64,000 nucleotides of DNA from NCBI GenBank assembly GCA_028716365.1, contig JAQUPZ010000003.1, positions 186,001 to 250,000 on the forward strand. The letters are read 5' to 3'. Under the pieces are notes generated by a model. The model saw nothing but the letters and a program-made list of their open reading frames with translations, did not search any database and was not told where the DNA came from. Source of the DNA: Kiritimatiellia bacterium (GTDB lineage Bacteria > Verrucomicrobiota > Kiritimatiellia > UBA8416 > YA12-FULL-48-11). Below, in pieces: positions 53,357 through 61,849 of the stretch; positions within the stretch are counted from its first letter, which is position 1; every line of letters starts with the position of its first letter. A program made the translations under genes and the position numbers.

Positions 53357-54730
53357 ATGACGGAAGCCGAAAACGTCCGTGAGAAAATTGGCTGGTATCG
53401 ATGGGTGATATGCGCCCTCCTGTTTTTTGCCACAACAATAAACTATATCGACCGGCAGGTGCTTGGTGTATTGAAAAAGACGCTGGTCGATGATCTGGGG
53501 TGGAATCAGATTGACTATAGTAATGTTGTTGCTTCTTTTCAGACTGCCTATGCCATAGGTCTCATTCTTATGGGACGGATAACTGATCGTATTGGAGTAA
53601 GACTCGGCCTTATCGTTGCTGTAGCACTTTGGAGTTTGGCGGCAATGGCGCATGGCTTCGTCGGGTACGTGCCGCGTGCAGCTGTGTGTACTTTTTCTAT
53701 TCCGGCCTGGCTGCCCTTGACAGGTGGCTCAGTAATTACGATGGCGGCAACTGTTGTCGGCTTTGGTGCTGCCCGGTTCTTCCTTGGATTTGCGGAAGCA
53801 GGTAATTTCCCGGCGTCCATCAGAGCTGTCAGTGAATGGTTTCCGAAAAAGGAGAGGGCTTTTGCAACAGGAATCTTCAATTCCGGAACCAATATTGGCG
53901 CAATTGTGACACCTCTTATTGTTCCGTGGATTGTCATCAGGTTTGGCTGGCCGGCGGCATTTTACGTCACTGGTATGATCGGATTCGTATGGTTGTTTTT
54001 TTGGATTGCCATGTATAAATCACCAGAGCATCATTCCAGGGTATCTCCGCGAGAGTTGGCCTATATCCGGAGTGATGTTGAAAAACCTGCCAAAAAACTG
54101 CCCTGGATCAAATTGTTCGGGTGTAGGCAGACATGGGGATTTTCCCTGGCCAAATTTCTAACAGACCCTATATGGTGGTTCTATCTGTTCTGGATTCCTG
54201 GTTTTCTTCAGGAAAAACATGGACTGCAGATTCTACAGATAGGTATGCCTTTGGTAGTAATCTATCTGCTTGCGGATATCGGAAGCATAGGAGGAGGTTG
54301 GTTATCGTCGAGTCTCATAAAAAGGGGATGGAGCATTAACGCGGCACGTAAGACCACAATGCTTATCTGTGCCCTGTCTGTTATACCGGTCTTGTTCGCA
54401 TCAAGAGTACAGAATATGTGGGTGGCAGTATGCCTGATTGGCTTGGCCGCGTCTTCCCATGCGGGCTTCTCGGCCAATCTTTTTACAATAGTTTCTGATA
54501 CTGTACCCCGGCATACGGTCAGCTCAATTGTTGGAATAGGCGGTATGGCTGGTGCTGTAGGGGGTATTTTAATAGCGAAGGTTGTTGGTTACATACTTCA
54601 ATGGACAAACAACAACTATACGATACCGTTTCTTATAGCTTCGTCAGCTTATCTTGTGGCTCTTCTGATTCTTCATCTGATACTTCCCAGATTACAGCCG
54701 ATGGTCTCTGAATCGCTTGAGCCTGAATAA
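53357..54730 (+). CDS. MFS transporter, anion:cation symporter (hexuronate/glucarate) type
   Basis: 457 residues with twelve predicted membrane helices. The N-terminal NYIDRQVLGV and the loop-2 segment GRITDRIGVRLG are typical of the ACS family (ExuT, GudP, UxuT), which move sugar acids with protons. FGAARFFLGFAEAGNFPA contains the family's conserved helix-4 arginine and Glu. An extra loop of about 25 residues follows helix 3. No sugar-acid catabolic genes are beside it, so the substrate is inferred from the family only. Confidence 0.92.
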   Translation: MTEAENVREKIGWYRWVICALLFFATTINYIDRQVLGVLKKTLVDDLGWNQIDYSNVVASFQTAYAIGLILMGRITDRIGVRLGLIVAVALWSLAAMAHGFVGYVPRAAVCTFSIPAWLPLTGGSVITMAATVVGFGAARFFLGFAEAGNFPASIRAVSEWFPKKERAFATGIFNSGTNIGAIVTPLIVPWIVIRFGWPAAFYVTGMIGFVWLFFWIAMYKSPEHHSRVSPRELAYIRSDVEKPAKKLPWIKLFGCRQTWGFSLAKFLTDPIWWFYLFWIPGFLQEKHGLQILQIGMPLVVIYLLADIGSIGGGWLSSSLIKRGWSINAARKTTMLICALSVIPVLFASRVQNMWVAVCLIGLAASSHAGFSANLFTIVSDTVPRHTVSSIVGIGGMAGAVGGILIAKVVGYILQWTNNNYTIPFLIASSAYLVALLILHLILPRLQPMVSESLEPE

Positions 54731-54798
54731 TAGGTTTCCAGTTCAGAAGGGATGTTGAGTAAGAGAATTCAGGAATAATTGGTTGAAGTTTCAAATAG

Positions 54799-55257
54799 TC
54801 AAGCAGCCATTCTTTTCCGGATTTCGCTTACCAATGTTTCGCAGGAGACAGGCTTCAATAGCAGGCCGTGTAGAGAATTATTTGTAAGAATATCATGGAG
54901 CCTGGCCGGAGGTTGATATCCGGTACAGAACAGTACTGAAGGCATTTCATAATTTTCGATCTGGCAGATTCTTTGAATTTCATAAAAGGCTGTTTCTCCA
55001 TCCATAACAGGCATGCACAGATCCATCAGGAGGATTCCTTCGTGATCCTGGTGGAAAAGTTCGACAGCTTCTGTGCCATTTTCTGCAACATCTACCTGAC
55101 ATTGTGGCAGTTGGCAGGTAATCAAAAGCCGGAAAACGTCACGAATTGCCTTTTGATCATCAACCACAAGTATCCGGTTCCTGTTACATGCGACAAATTC
55201 ATCGTTTATCAATGCTTTTTCCTTGTTGCCCTGTATTATATTTGTTTCTTCACTCAT
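54799..55257 (-). CDS. stand-alone receiver-domain response regulator
   Basis: 152 residues: a short N-terminal tail followed by one receiver domain with the acidic pair in VVDDQ, phospho-acceptor Asp79 in LLMDLCMP, Thr112 in FCTGY and Lys135 in LLKPV. No output domain is present, as in CheY- or Spo0F-like carriers. Wording around Asp79 and the FCTG strand closely mirrors the receiver of the PAS protein at 15099 (MPxMxGExAFxEI), so the two are probably paralogues. AAGGAA precedes the ATG. No kinase is in the window. Confidence 0.9.
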   Translation of the reverse strand: MSEETNIIQGNKEKALINDEFVACNRNRILVVDDQKAIRDVFRLLITCQLPQCQVDVAENGTEAVELFHQDHEGILLMDLCMPVMDGETAFYEIQRICQIENYEMPSVLFCTGYQPPARLHDILTNNSLHGLLLKPVSCETLVSEIRKRMAA

Positions 55258-55544
55258 AGTCGTTCCTTATGCTATCTGGTTGAATTACAGCATAATGGAT
55301 GCCATTGGATCGAATAAATGGATGAAACTTATCGTTATGGAATTGACGTCCGATCAACGGGTTGCAGCAGTTTAAAAAATGGCAGTGGCTTAATAGTTAT
55401 AAGGGGGAATGGCCGGTTTGGCAGTAAATGTCCAGATTGAGCCAATAGAACCTTTTGCTGATGGGAACTGGTGAAATAGACCTTGATTGTATGGGGGGAT
55501 ATTCGGCAAGGTAAAACGGTTTGATTCTTTTGTCTAAGATAACA

Positions 55545-56933
55545 ATGGATACAAAACCCAACAACTTGCTTATAAGCGGAAGTCTGACAAAAGGTGTATT
55601 CAAGCTTGCTGGGCCAATGTTTATAAGTGCCATTCTCCAGAATGCTCAAAGCCTGATTGATTTGTTCTGGGTTGGCAGGCTGGGATCACAGGCTGTTGCT
55701 GCACTTGGTATCAGTGTAACAATTCTCATGCTTTTTTTCCCTGTGGCAATGGGGATCGCGACCGGTACCGTTGCACTCGTATCTCAACTTTCTGGTGCAG
55801 GTCGTGATGAAGAAGCTTCGAATGTCGCCGGTCAATCTCTTGTCCTTGGTCTTATGATGGGGGCGATTACAGGGTTGATAGGTTGGTTTTTTGCTGAAAA
55901 GATATGTTTATTGCTTGGTGGGAATCATGAAATTGCAAAACTGGGCGGAGAATATCTGCAAATCTATTTTCTGGGCAGTTTCACAGTCTTTGTCTTAATC
56001 ATGGGGAACAGTGTTCTCCAGGGTGCTGGAAACACGGTGATTCCCATGATTGCATTACTTCTGGCCAATGTACTGAATATCATTCTTGATCCAATTCTCA
56101 TATTTGGTCTGCTGGGTTTCCCAAAAATGGGAGTAAGGGGCGCTGCTTTGGCCGCAGTGATTTCTGGAATTATTGCCGCCGGACTGGTAGTAATTCTCCT
56201 TTCAAGGGGAATTGGCGGAATCAGAGTGAGAAGAAGTCAATGGCGGTTACGCTATGGAATAGCAATGAGTATTTTGCGTATTGGGGTTCCCAGTACTGGG
56301 CAGCTGTTTGCGCGAACACTTATGCAGGTTGTGTTGATCAAGGTTGTGGCGTTCTTTGGTACGGCCGCAATAGCTGCATACAGTATAGGCCTGCGGATCC
56401 ATCAGATATCACTATTACCGGCTTTCGCTCTTGGAAATGCTGCGGCTACTATGATGGGGCAGAACCTTGGTGCTGGAAGAGCTGACCGGGCTCGAAAGGC
56501 TTCATGGGTGGCAACAAGTATAGATGCTGGCATCATGATGGTTTTGACAGCTGTATTCTTCATGTTTGCGCCTGTATTTATAAGAATCTTTGATACAAAT
56601 CCTGAAGTGGTAAGGATCGGCAGTCATTACCTTATGACTGTATCGCCATTTTATATATTTACCGCCTTTGCGATTGTTCTCGGTCGGGCACTCAGCGGGG
56701 CAGGCAGAACCATGGCTACAATGATACTGACAATCATATCATTATGGGGAATTCAGGTTCCTCTGGCGATTGTCCTTTCTCGTTATTGTGACATGGGTAC
56801 CCAGGGTGTCTGGTGGGCAATTTCAATAGCTAATACGATTCATGGTTTGCTTATAACCTGGTGGTTCCAGCGGGTACGCGAAAATCTTTCTGCCACTGCA
56901 AATTTACCGGTTTTTACTGAAGCTGATACGTAA
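55545..56933 (+). CDS. MATE family efflux transporter
   Basis: 462 residues with twelve membrane helices in two homologous halves (each opening with a segment like GPMFISAILQNAQSLIDLFWVG and, in the second, GVPSTGQLFARTLMQVVLI, given here as the family halves). MATE proteins export cationic drugs or metabolites using Na+ or H+ gradients. Conserved glycines and the LGNAAATMMGQNLGAG loop are in place. I prefer the ATG at 55545; a TTG eight codons earlier is also open. The next gene is convergent, 31 bp away. Confidence 0.93.
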   Translation: MDTKPNNLLISGSLTKGVFKLAGPMFISAILQNAQSLIDLFWVGRLGSQAVAALGISVTILMLFFPVAMGIATGTVALVSQLSGAGRDEEASNVAGQSLVLGLMMGAITGLIGWFFAEKICLLLGGNHEIAKLGGEYLQIYFLGSFTVFVLIMGNSVLQGAGNTVIPMIALLLANVLNIILDPILIFGLLGFPKMGVRGAALAAVISGIIAAGLVVILLSRGIGGIRVRRSQWRLRYGIAMSILRIGVPSTGQLFARTLMQVVLIKVVAFFGTAAIAAYSIGLRIHQISLLPAFALGNAAATMMGQNLGAGRADRARKASWVATSIDAGIMMVLTAVFFMFAPVFIRIFDTNPEVVRIGSHYLMTVSPFYIFTAFAIVLGRALSGAGRTMATMILTIISLWGIQVPLAIVLSRYCDMGTQGVWWAISIANTIHGLLITWWFQRVRENLSATANLPVFTEADT

Positions 56934-56964
56934 TAATGCGTGTGATGGAAAACAGCTCCGGCCA

Positions 56965-57792
56965 TTACTTGTGTACAATATGGCTGTTGTTGGTGATCGC
57001 TGTGGTTGGACAGACTCCCTCGCAGGTCAGGCATTCAATGCATTCCAGGTCCCGGTTTATCTTTCTGGCGTTGGTTGAGCATTTTTCTACGGCAACATCC
57101 ATGGGGCAGGACTTGTCACATTTATGACAGTGAATGCATTTGTCCGCGCTGAGTTTCATCGAAAACAGCGAAAATTTGTTTGTTATGGTCATCAGCGCAC
57201 CAATTGGACACATGATCTTGCAAAAACTTCGATTACTGGCAACAGCAAGGATAAGTACTAAGGCGAGTACCAGGAATCGCCAGTGACCCGCGGCACCTAG
57301 GGAATATTCCGGAGAAAAGATCATTGCAGGTATTATCGATTCTATGGTCGCTGTGGGGCAAAAAGTGCAGAAGAATGCCGGTACTTCCTTGCCCCAGAAA
57401 TATGCCACGATGATTACGGTTATGCCCAGGAACCCGTATTTTAACCATTGCATGAAAGCCGGTATGCGGAACTTGATGAGAGGTATTTTATAAAGCATGT
57501 CCTGCACAAACCCGGCAGGACAAACCCAGCCGCAGAAGAATCTTCCGGCAACAACACCGAATCCAAGGACACCGGCAATGATAAGCCATTCAGTGCTGAT
57601 AAGGGATTCATGAAACTGGACTAACTCAGATAGTTTGTAGATTGGGCACAGTGTCCAGGAGAGCGGACAGGTATTACAATGCATCACAGGCAGGCAGAAG
57701 CCGTATGTTTCTGCACCACGGAGATTGCTGTTAAGAACGATCAAAGAAAGAGTCTGAATAAACCGCTGTTTGAATTTCAGGCCGAATGACAT
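56965..57792 (-). CDS. NapH-like membrane polyferredoxin (4Fe-4S)
   Basis: 275 residues. Four to five hydrophobic segments carry Cys-rich loops: HCNTCPLSWTLCP near 39-50, FCGWVCPAG at 86-94, FCTFCP at 141-146 and CKIMCP at 191-196. A C-terminal double ferredoxin domain (Cys219 to Cys230 and Cys251 to Cys261) faces the cytoplasm. This is the NapH/NosR/CcoG-type layout that passes electrons across the inner membrane. It lies 25 bp downstream of the secreted CPS-TGA protein on the same strand, so the two probably form an operon, and this protein could supply electrons to it. Confidence 0.88.
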   Translation of the reverse strand: MSFGLKFKQRFIQTLSLIVLNSNLRGAETYGFCLPVMHCNTCPLSWTLCPIYKLSELVQFHESLISTEWLIIAGVLGFGVVAGRFFCGWVCPAGFVQDMLYKIPLIKFRIPAFMQWLKYGFLGITVIIVAYFWGKEVPAFFCTFCPTATIESIIPAMIFSPEYSLGAAGHWRFLVLALVLILAVASNRSFCKIMCPIGALMTITNKFSLFSMKLSADKCIHCHKCDKSCPMDVAVEKCSTNARKINRDLECIECLTCEGVCPTTAITNNSHIVHK

Positions 57793-57817
57793 TGATTAAA
57801 ATACGGTACTTAAGCTA

Positions 57818-58372
57818 TCAGGGTTTTTGTATATTTGCGGTCAACTTTTTCCCGAAATTGCCCTTGTTGCCATATTTTACCCATACGATAGCCGTGTACT
57901 CACCTTCTTTTGCTACTTCACCGAAGTAGCCGCCAGTGCCTCCTCAGGAAGGACACATTTTGTCGAGGGACGCGGATTCTGTCATGACAATCTTGCCATC
58001 AGAATCCATTACATACATGCGGGCAGTACCTCTTAAAAGCTTGGACATATTCTTACCGTTGACTTGTTTAACATCTGAGAGAGTACAAGTGATTCTTATG
58101 GGGATTGTACCGGATTTCTCATACTTTTTCTTTTCATAGGCACTCTTTGGTTTTGCGGTTCCAAAAAATGCATTAAAAACAATTTTCTGCCCTGTTTTTT
58201 CGTCAGTGGACTCTGATAGAAGTTCTTCAATCTCCTTGTCAGAAAGCGTGCCTGCCTTTGCGACGGTTGAAGATGCCTTCTTGACACCATTATCAGGTGC
58301 AGTTTGATTTTGAGAATATCCGGAAAGGGAGAAAAGCAACATTGCAGATATTGCCAGGACAAATGTTTTCAT
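57818..58372 (-). CDS. candidate selenoprotein: secreted protein with in-frame TGA at the second Cys of a CPxC motif
   Basis: An ATG at 58372 (GGAGG seven bases upstream) opens a frame with a signal peptide (residues 3-20). It runs 142 codons to a TGA at 57946-57944, then continues in the same frame for 41 codons to a TGA at 57820-57818. The second part reads as ordinary protein (GGTGGYFGEVAKEGEYTAIV and VWVKYGNKGNFGKK). The join is KMCPS-TGA-GGTGG; with Cys at the TGA it would be CPSCGGTG, a DnaJ-like CPxCxGxG motif. An 8-bp hairpin with a GGU loop starts 13 nt after the TGA. If selenocysteine is inserted, the product has a CxxU redox pair (Cys140, Sec143) and 184 residues. Otherwise it is a 142-residue protein or a nonsense-mutated gene. 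Confidence 0.6.
57912..57946 (-). promoter_or_regulatory. putative bacterial SECIS element with its UGA
   Basis: On the minus strand the UGA (57946-57944) is followed 13 nt later by GCUACUUC-GGU-GAAGUAGC (57930-57912), a perfect 8-bp stem. The apical loop begins 21 nt after the UGA and starts with two Gs. Both traits fit the known bacterial SECIS pattern, but the stem also encodes GYFGEVA, so chance is not excluded. Confidence 0.5.
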
Positions 58373-58460
58373 AATCATACCTCCCGCAAAAAGTTAATAT
58401 ACAATACCTCTAATGCCCGTAGGTGTCAATTAAATGCACCATATGCTTGTGATATTCTTT

Positions 58461-58489
58461 TTGACTCCTGTACTGGCTGGGCATATATA
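58461..58489 (+). promoter_or_regulatory. promoter of the reductase operon
   Basis: TTGACT (58461-58466), 17-bp spacer, TATATA (58484-58489). It is the best promoter in the 378-bp divergent gap and leaves a leader of about 250 nt before the methyltransferase gene. Confidence 0.55.
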
Positions 58490-58522
58490 TCACTACTGAT
58501 CCATCCGGAAGGGGGTGATACA

Positions 58523-58552
58523 ATGGGATTCGACCTGTATAAACATCAGTGA
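58523..58552 (+). CDS. possible 9-residue leader peptide
   Basis: ATG 58523 encodes MGFDLYKHQ and then TGA. A very strong ribosome-binding tract (AAGGGGGTG) lies five bases upstream, which is striking for so short a frame. It is 34 nt beyond the promoter -10 box. It may be a regulatory leader translated ahead of the second tiny frame. No amino-acid run suggests which signal it would sense. Confidence 0.35.
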   Translation: MGFDLYKHQ

Positions 58553-58566
58553 GGCGGAGATATGCA

Positions 58567-58593
58567 ATGGCGCGCCGTGTGCGTGTCTGCTGA
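58567..58593 (+). CDS. possible 8-residue leader peptide ending in Cys
   Basis: ATG 58567 encodes MARRVRVC and then TGA, with GGCGGAG seven bases upstream, a good fit to consensus. Three arginines and a terminal cysteine make it a candidate sensor peptide for arginine or cysteine supply. An overlapping frame from 58562 (30 residues) is worse placed relative to the ribosome-binding site. Confidence 0.35.
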   Translation: MARRVRVC

Positions 58594-58619
58594 TATCAGG
58601 GTTAATAACACAATAATTC

Positions 58620-58670
58620 CGTTGTATTGCCGCCGCCTGAACGAACGATCATGACAAGTACAACGCTTGT
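58620..58670 (+). promoter_or_regulatory. two mutually exclusive hairpins in the leader of the reductase operon
   Basis: CGTTGTA (58620-58626) pairs exactly with TACAACG (58659-58665). The latter is the loop of a second hairpin formed by ACAAG (58654-58658) and CTTGT (58666-58670). Both cannot form together, as in attenuators. The second is not followed directly by a T-run, although TTTTTT occurs about 35 nt later. Nothing else is visible up to the gene at 58751. Confidence 0.35.
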
Positions 58671-58750
58671 TATGAAAAGTTCGTCATACGCGCAATATCG
58701 TTTTTTGTCCGACGGTAAATCCAACAGGTAATTTCAGAGGGGACTGTATC

Positions 58751-59551
58751 ATGAAGTCAGTTCAGGGTATTGGCTTAAAGGATGTTCAGAAGGTTTACGG
58801 TGGAGTTGAGGGAGATTTGTGGGAGTTGATAATGGGTGAGCAGGTCCACATCGGCGGGTTTGCATCATCGATGGACCTTGCGACCAGGGCAGGTATCGGA
58901 GATGGCATGTCGGGTGTGGATTTCTGTTGCTGCAACGGTGCAGGAATGCGGTTCTTGGCGAAGTTCAAAGGCGTGAAATCGATGACAGGTGTTGATGCCA
59001 CAGAGAAGGTCATCAAGCAGGGCGTTGAACGGACCAAGAACCTTGGTTTGGCAGACAAGATAAGTTTCATAAAGGCCGATGTGACATCCAGCGGCCTGCC
59101 ATCCGGTACATTTGACTTTGCCTGGGGCGAGGATGCGTGGTGTTATGTGGAAGATAAGAGCGCTTTGATCAGGGAAGCGACAAGGGTCGTCAAGCCTGGA
59201 GGCCTTATCACGTTCACTGATTGGGTGGAAGGACCGGGGATGACGGATGCAGAGGCCGATCGATATATGACGTTCATGAAGTTTCCGAATGTGTTGTCGA
59301 TCGCCGATTACAATGGGCTTCTGGAAAAGAACGGATGTGTTGTCAAAGAAGCAAGCAATACCGGCAGATTTGCGCCATGCGTCGACCTCTATCTCGACAT
59401 GCTGAACAAGCAGTTGACTTATGATGCCTTGAGGATAATCGGGTTTGATATGAACCTGATGCAGGCATTGGGCGGCGAGATGGTGTTCATGCAGGGATTG
59501 GCGCATGAAGGAAAGATAATCCAGGGCTGTTTTGTGGCCCGGAAGGAATAA
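58751..59551 (+). CDS. class I SAM-dependent methyltransferase of the reductase operon
   Basis: 266 residues. Motif I is VDFCCCNGAGM (56-66): the normal glycine-rich turn carries three consecutive cysteines. GVDATEKVI gives the acidic ribose-binding residue, FIKADV motif II, and VKPGGLITFTDW the post-motif. The general layout resembles UbiE and sarcosine/dimethylglycine methyltransferases. GAGGGG precedes the ATG. It is 68 bp ahead of three HgdB-type proteins and their activator on the same strand, so it probably modifies their substrate or product. The acceptor is unknown. Confidence 0.85.
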   Translation: MKSVQGIGLKDVQKVYGGVEGDLWELIMGEQVHIGGFASSMDLATRAGIGDGMSGVDFCCCNGAGMRFLAKFKGVKSMTGVDATEKVIKQGVERTKNLGLADKISFIKADVTSSGLPSGTFDFAWGEDAWCYVEDKSALIREATRVVKPGGLITFTDWVEGPGMTDAEADRYMTFMKFPNVLSIADYNGLLEKNGCVVKEASNTGRFAPCVDLYLDMLNKQLTYDALRIIGFDMNLMQALGGEMVFMQGLAHEGKIIQGCFVARKE

Positions 59552-59619
59552 AAACAGTGACTGGTTGGATCTCTTGTCGAAATGGGATTTAACGGGTAGA
59601 TAAAAAGGAGACGCATTCA

Positions 59620-60864
59620 ATGTCTGGATGTTGTGGGAAAAATAACAATATTAAAGAAATTGATCCCTGTAACCCGCCGAATGCTGGTTTGTCTGGTTTA
59701 ACAGGGACGGATGGGAGTTCGGTCTGTGAACTGCTTGTATGGTTCCATGAAATGGTCGACCACTGTTATGAATACGCCTGTGCTGAAAAGAAAAAGGGCA
59801 GGAAACTGGTGGGGATCATGTGCGAATACACTCCCCGCGAACTAATTATGGCGGCCGGGGCAATTCCCGTATGCCTTTGCGGAGGATCGGTAGAAATGAT
59901 TCCAGCGGCAGAACATGATCTGCCCGCAAACCTTTGTCCGCTTATCAAGTCAACGTATGGTTATAGTGTTGAGAAGGCGAACCCGTTCATGGAAATGGCC
60001 GATCTTCTTGTGGCAGAGACCACATGTGATGGTAAAAAGAAGATGTATGAACTTCTGGCAAAACGGCACCCCATGCACGTTCTGGAACTTCCGCAGAAAC
60101 CAAATAATCCAGAGGCATTCGAATACTGGCTTTATGAACTCCGTATGCTGAAGAAACAGTTGTCGGAACGGTTTCGTGTAAAAATCACCGATGAAGCCAT
60201 ACGCTCAGCAATCGTTGAAATGAACACGGAACGGAGGCTGAGGCGGGACCTTGCGGAACTGATGAAATCCGATTCTCCACCTCTTACAGGTCGGGAACTG
60301 CTGGACATGAAGAGCCTTATTTCCTGTCTACCGGTCGATCTTGAGCAGTACGAGAAGGCATTAAATACACTGCCTGGGCGTAAGATTTTACCGAAACCTG
60401 ATCAACGGGTAAGGGTGTTATTGACCGGCGTACCTCTGCCGCACGGCGCCGAAAGAGTCATGGATGTTATTGAAGGCAATGGTGGACTGGTTGTCTGTCA
60501 GGAGAATTGTACAGGTATTAAACCTGTTCTTGAAGATGTTGATCCTGATGCCGAGGATCCTCTCAGGGCTCTGGCAAAGAAATACTTCCATCTGCCTTGT
60601 TCGGTTATGACGGAGAACAAAGGGAGATTGGATTCGATCAGGAAATTGGCCGGGGAATACAGGGCCGGATGCGTGATTGAACTGATCTGGCAGGCATGTA
60701 TTACTTATGATGTTGAATCGTTTCATGTCAGGCGGCTTGTGGAGGATGAGATACATCTTCCATATCTCCGGATAGAAACAGACTATTCTCCTTCCGATTC
60801 AGCCCGTATTGCGACGAGGGTCCAGGCGTTGTTCGAAACTGTAAAGCACAGGATAAAACGGTAA
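59620..60864 (+). CDS. double-cubane-cluster protein (HgdB/YjiM family reductase)
   Basis: 414 residues. The segments GIMCEYTPRELIMAAGA, LPANLCPLIKSTYGY, ETTCDGKKKMYE and ELIWQACITY are signatures of the double-cubane-cluster branch of the 2-hydroxyacyl-CoA dehydratase family. They give Cys68, Cys106, Cys136 and Cys360, with Cys293/Cys297 in CQENCTG. Known members hold a [8Fe-9S] cluster and, once reduced by an ATP-driven activator, catalyse low-potential two-electron reductions (acetylene in vitro; natural substrate unknown). A Cys- and Gly-rich N-terminal tail is present. GGAG precedes the ATG. It is followed four bases later by a second homologue. Confidence 0.92.
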   Translation: MSGCCGKNNNIKEIDPCNPPNAGLSGLTGTDGSSVCELLVWFHEMVDHCYEYACAEKKKGRKLVGIMCEYTPRELIMAAGAIPVCLCGGSVEMIPAAEHDLPANLCPLIKSTYGYSVEKANPFMEMADLLVAETTCDGKKKMYELLAKRHPMHVLELPQKPNNPEAFEYWLYELRMLKKQLSERFRVKITDEAIRSAIVEMNTERRLRRDLAELMKSDSPPLTGRELLDMKSLISCLPVDLEQYEKALNTLPGRKILPKPDQRVRVLLTGVPLPHGAERVMDVIEGNGGLVVCQENCTGIKPVLEDVDPDAEDPLRALAKKYFHLPCSVMTENKGRLDSIRKLAGEYRAGCVIELIWQACITYDVESFHVRRLVEDEIHLPYLRIETDYSPSDSARIATRVQALFETVKHRIKR

Positions 60865-60868
60865 TAAG

Positions 60869-61849
60869 ATGGGTTTGATTGTCTATAGTTGTCCTTATGT
60901 TCCGGCTGAATTGATTGTGGCATATGGTCTAACTCCAAGCCGCATATTGCCGGAATCAACAGGTCTTAATGGTCCCATAGACGTAACTGCGGGTGTATGT
61001 CCGTACATGCGTGGATTCGTCAATACAGCGTGTACAATGTCCGGTGTCACAGGGATAATCCTGACAACCGTATGTGACCAGATGAGACATGCAAAAGATT
61101 ACATAGAACAGCGAACAGCAATTCCATCATTCCTTTTGAATGTTCCATCGACATGGCAGATTCCCTCAGTAATCAAGCTCTACATTTCCGAACTCAAAAG
61201 GCTTGGAAATTTTCTTGAGACGATGGGTGGTAAATCTCCCGCCACAGATTATTTGTGGCGAGTTATGGAGGAATATACAAAAAAGAGAGAAAAGCTTAGG
61301 GCATTACGGGCTGATCTGAATGCGATGGATTATTCCATGGCTATTGCCGAGTTCAATCGAACAGGGCAGATAATGCACGCCCTGCCGGGCCGAATTGCAG
61401 AAGAAAACAAGGTTCCTGTGGCACTGATTGGTGGACCGCTTACTATACAGGACTTCAACCTTTTTAATCTTATAAGACATTCTGGTGGTAATGTTGTTCT
61501 GGATGGGACAGAAAGCGGGGAACGGACAATGCCAGCACCGTTTAATGGCCGTCGTTCTGAAAAAGACGATTCTCTTTTGGAACTGGCTTCATGCTATTTC
61601 GGGCATATACCGGATGCATTTCGTCGTCCGAACAGCGAGTTGTACAAATGGCTCAAACGTGAAATTGATTGCCGGGGAATAAAAGGTGTGATCCTTGTTC
61701 GCCATATCTGGTGTGATAAATGGCATGCCAAAGTGCCCAGGCTACGGGAATGGCTGAAAATACCTTTTCTTGATGTGGATATTGACGGCGAATCATCCGC
61801 AATTCGTACTGCGGGTAGAATTCAGGCTTTCATGGAGACTGTTTCGTGA
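60869..61849 (+). CDS. short HgdB-family Fe-S protein
   Basis: 326 residues, a trimmed homologue of the preceding protein, lacking about 60 N-terminal residues. Its cysteine positions align: YSCPYVPAELIVAYG (Cys8), TAGVCPYMRGF (Cys44), TTVCDQMRH (Cys69) and RHIWCDKWH (Cys282). The DGKKK loop typical of double-cubane proteins is changed, so a single [4Fe-4S] cluster or a different partner is likely. It could be the second subunit of a heterodimer with the 460-residue protein, as HgdA pairs with HgdB. The end overlaps the next gene by four bases (GTGA). Confidence 0.85.
   Translation: MGLIVYSCPYVPAELIVAYGLTPSRILPESTGLNGPIDVTAGVCPYMRGFVNTACTMSGVTGIILTTVCDQMRHAKDYIEQRTAIPSFLLNVPSTWQIPSVIKLYISELKRLGNFLETMGGKSPATDYLWRVMEEYTKKREKLRALRADLNAMDYSMAIAEFNRTGQIMHALPGRIAEENKVPVALIGGPLTIQDFNLFNLIRHSGGNVVLDGTESGERTMPAPFNGRRSEKDDSLLELASCYFGHIPDAFRRPNSELYKWLKREIDCRGIKGVILVRHIWCDKWHAKVPRLREWLKIPFLDVDIDGESSAIRTAGRIQAFMETVS

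Noticed and set aside
58304..58552. 82-codon forward frame through the divergent gap
   Set aside because: Most of it is antisense of the candidate selenoprotein gene; only its last nine codons have a good ribosome-binding site, and these are listed as a leader peptide.
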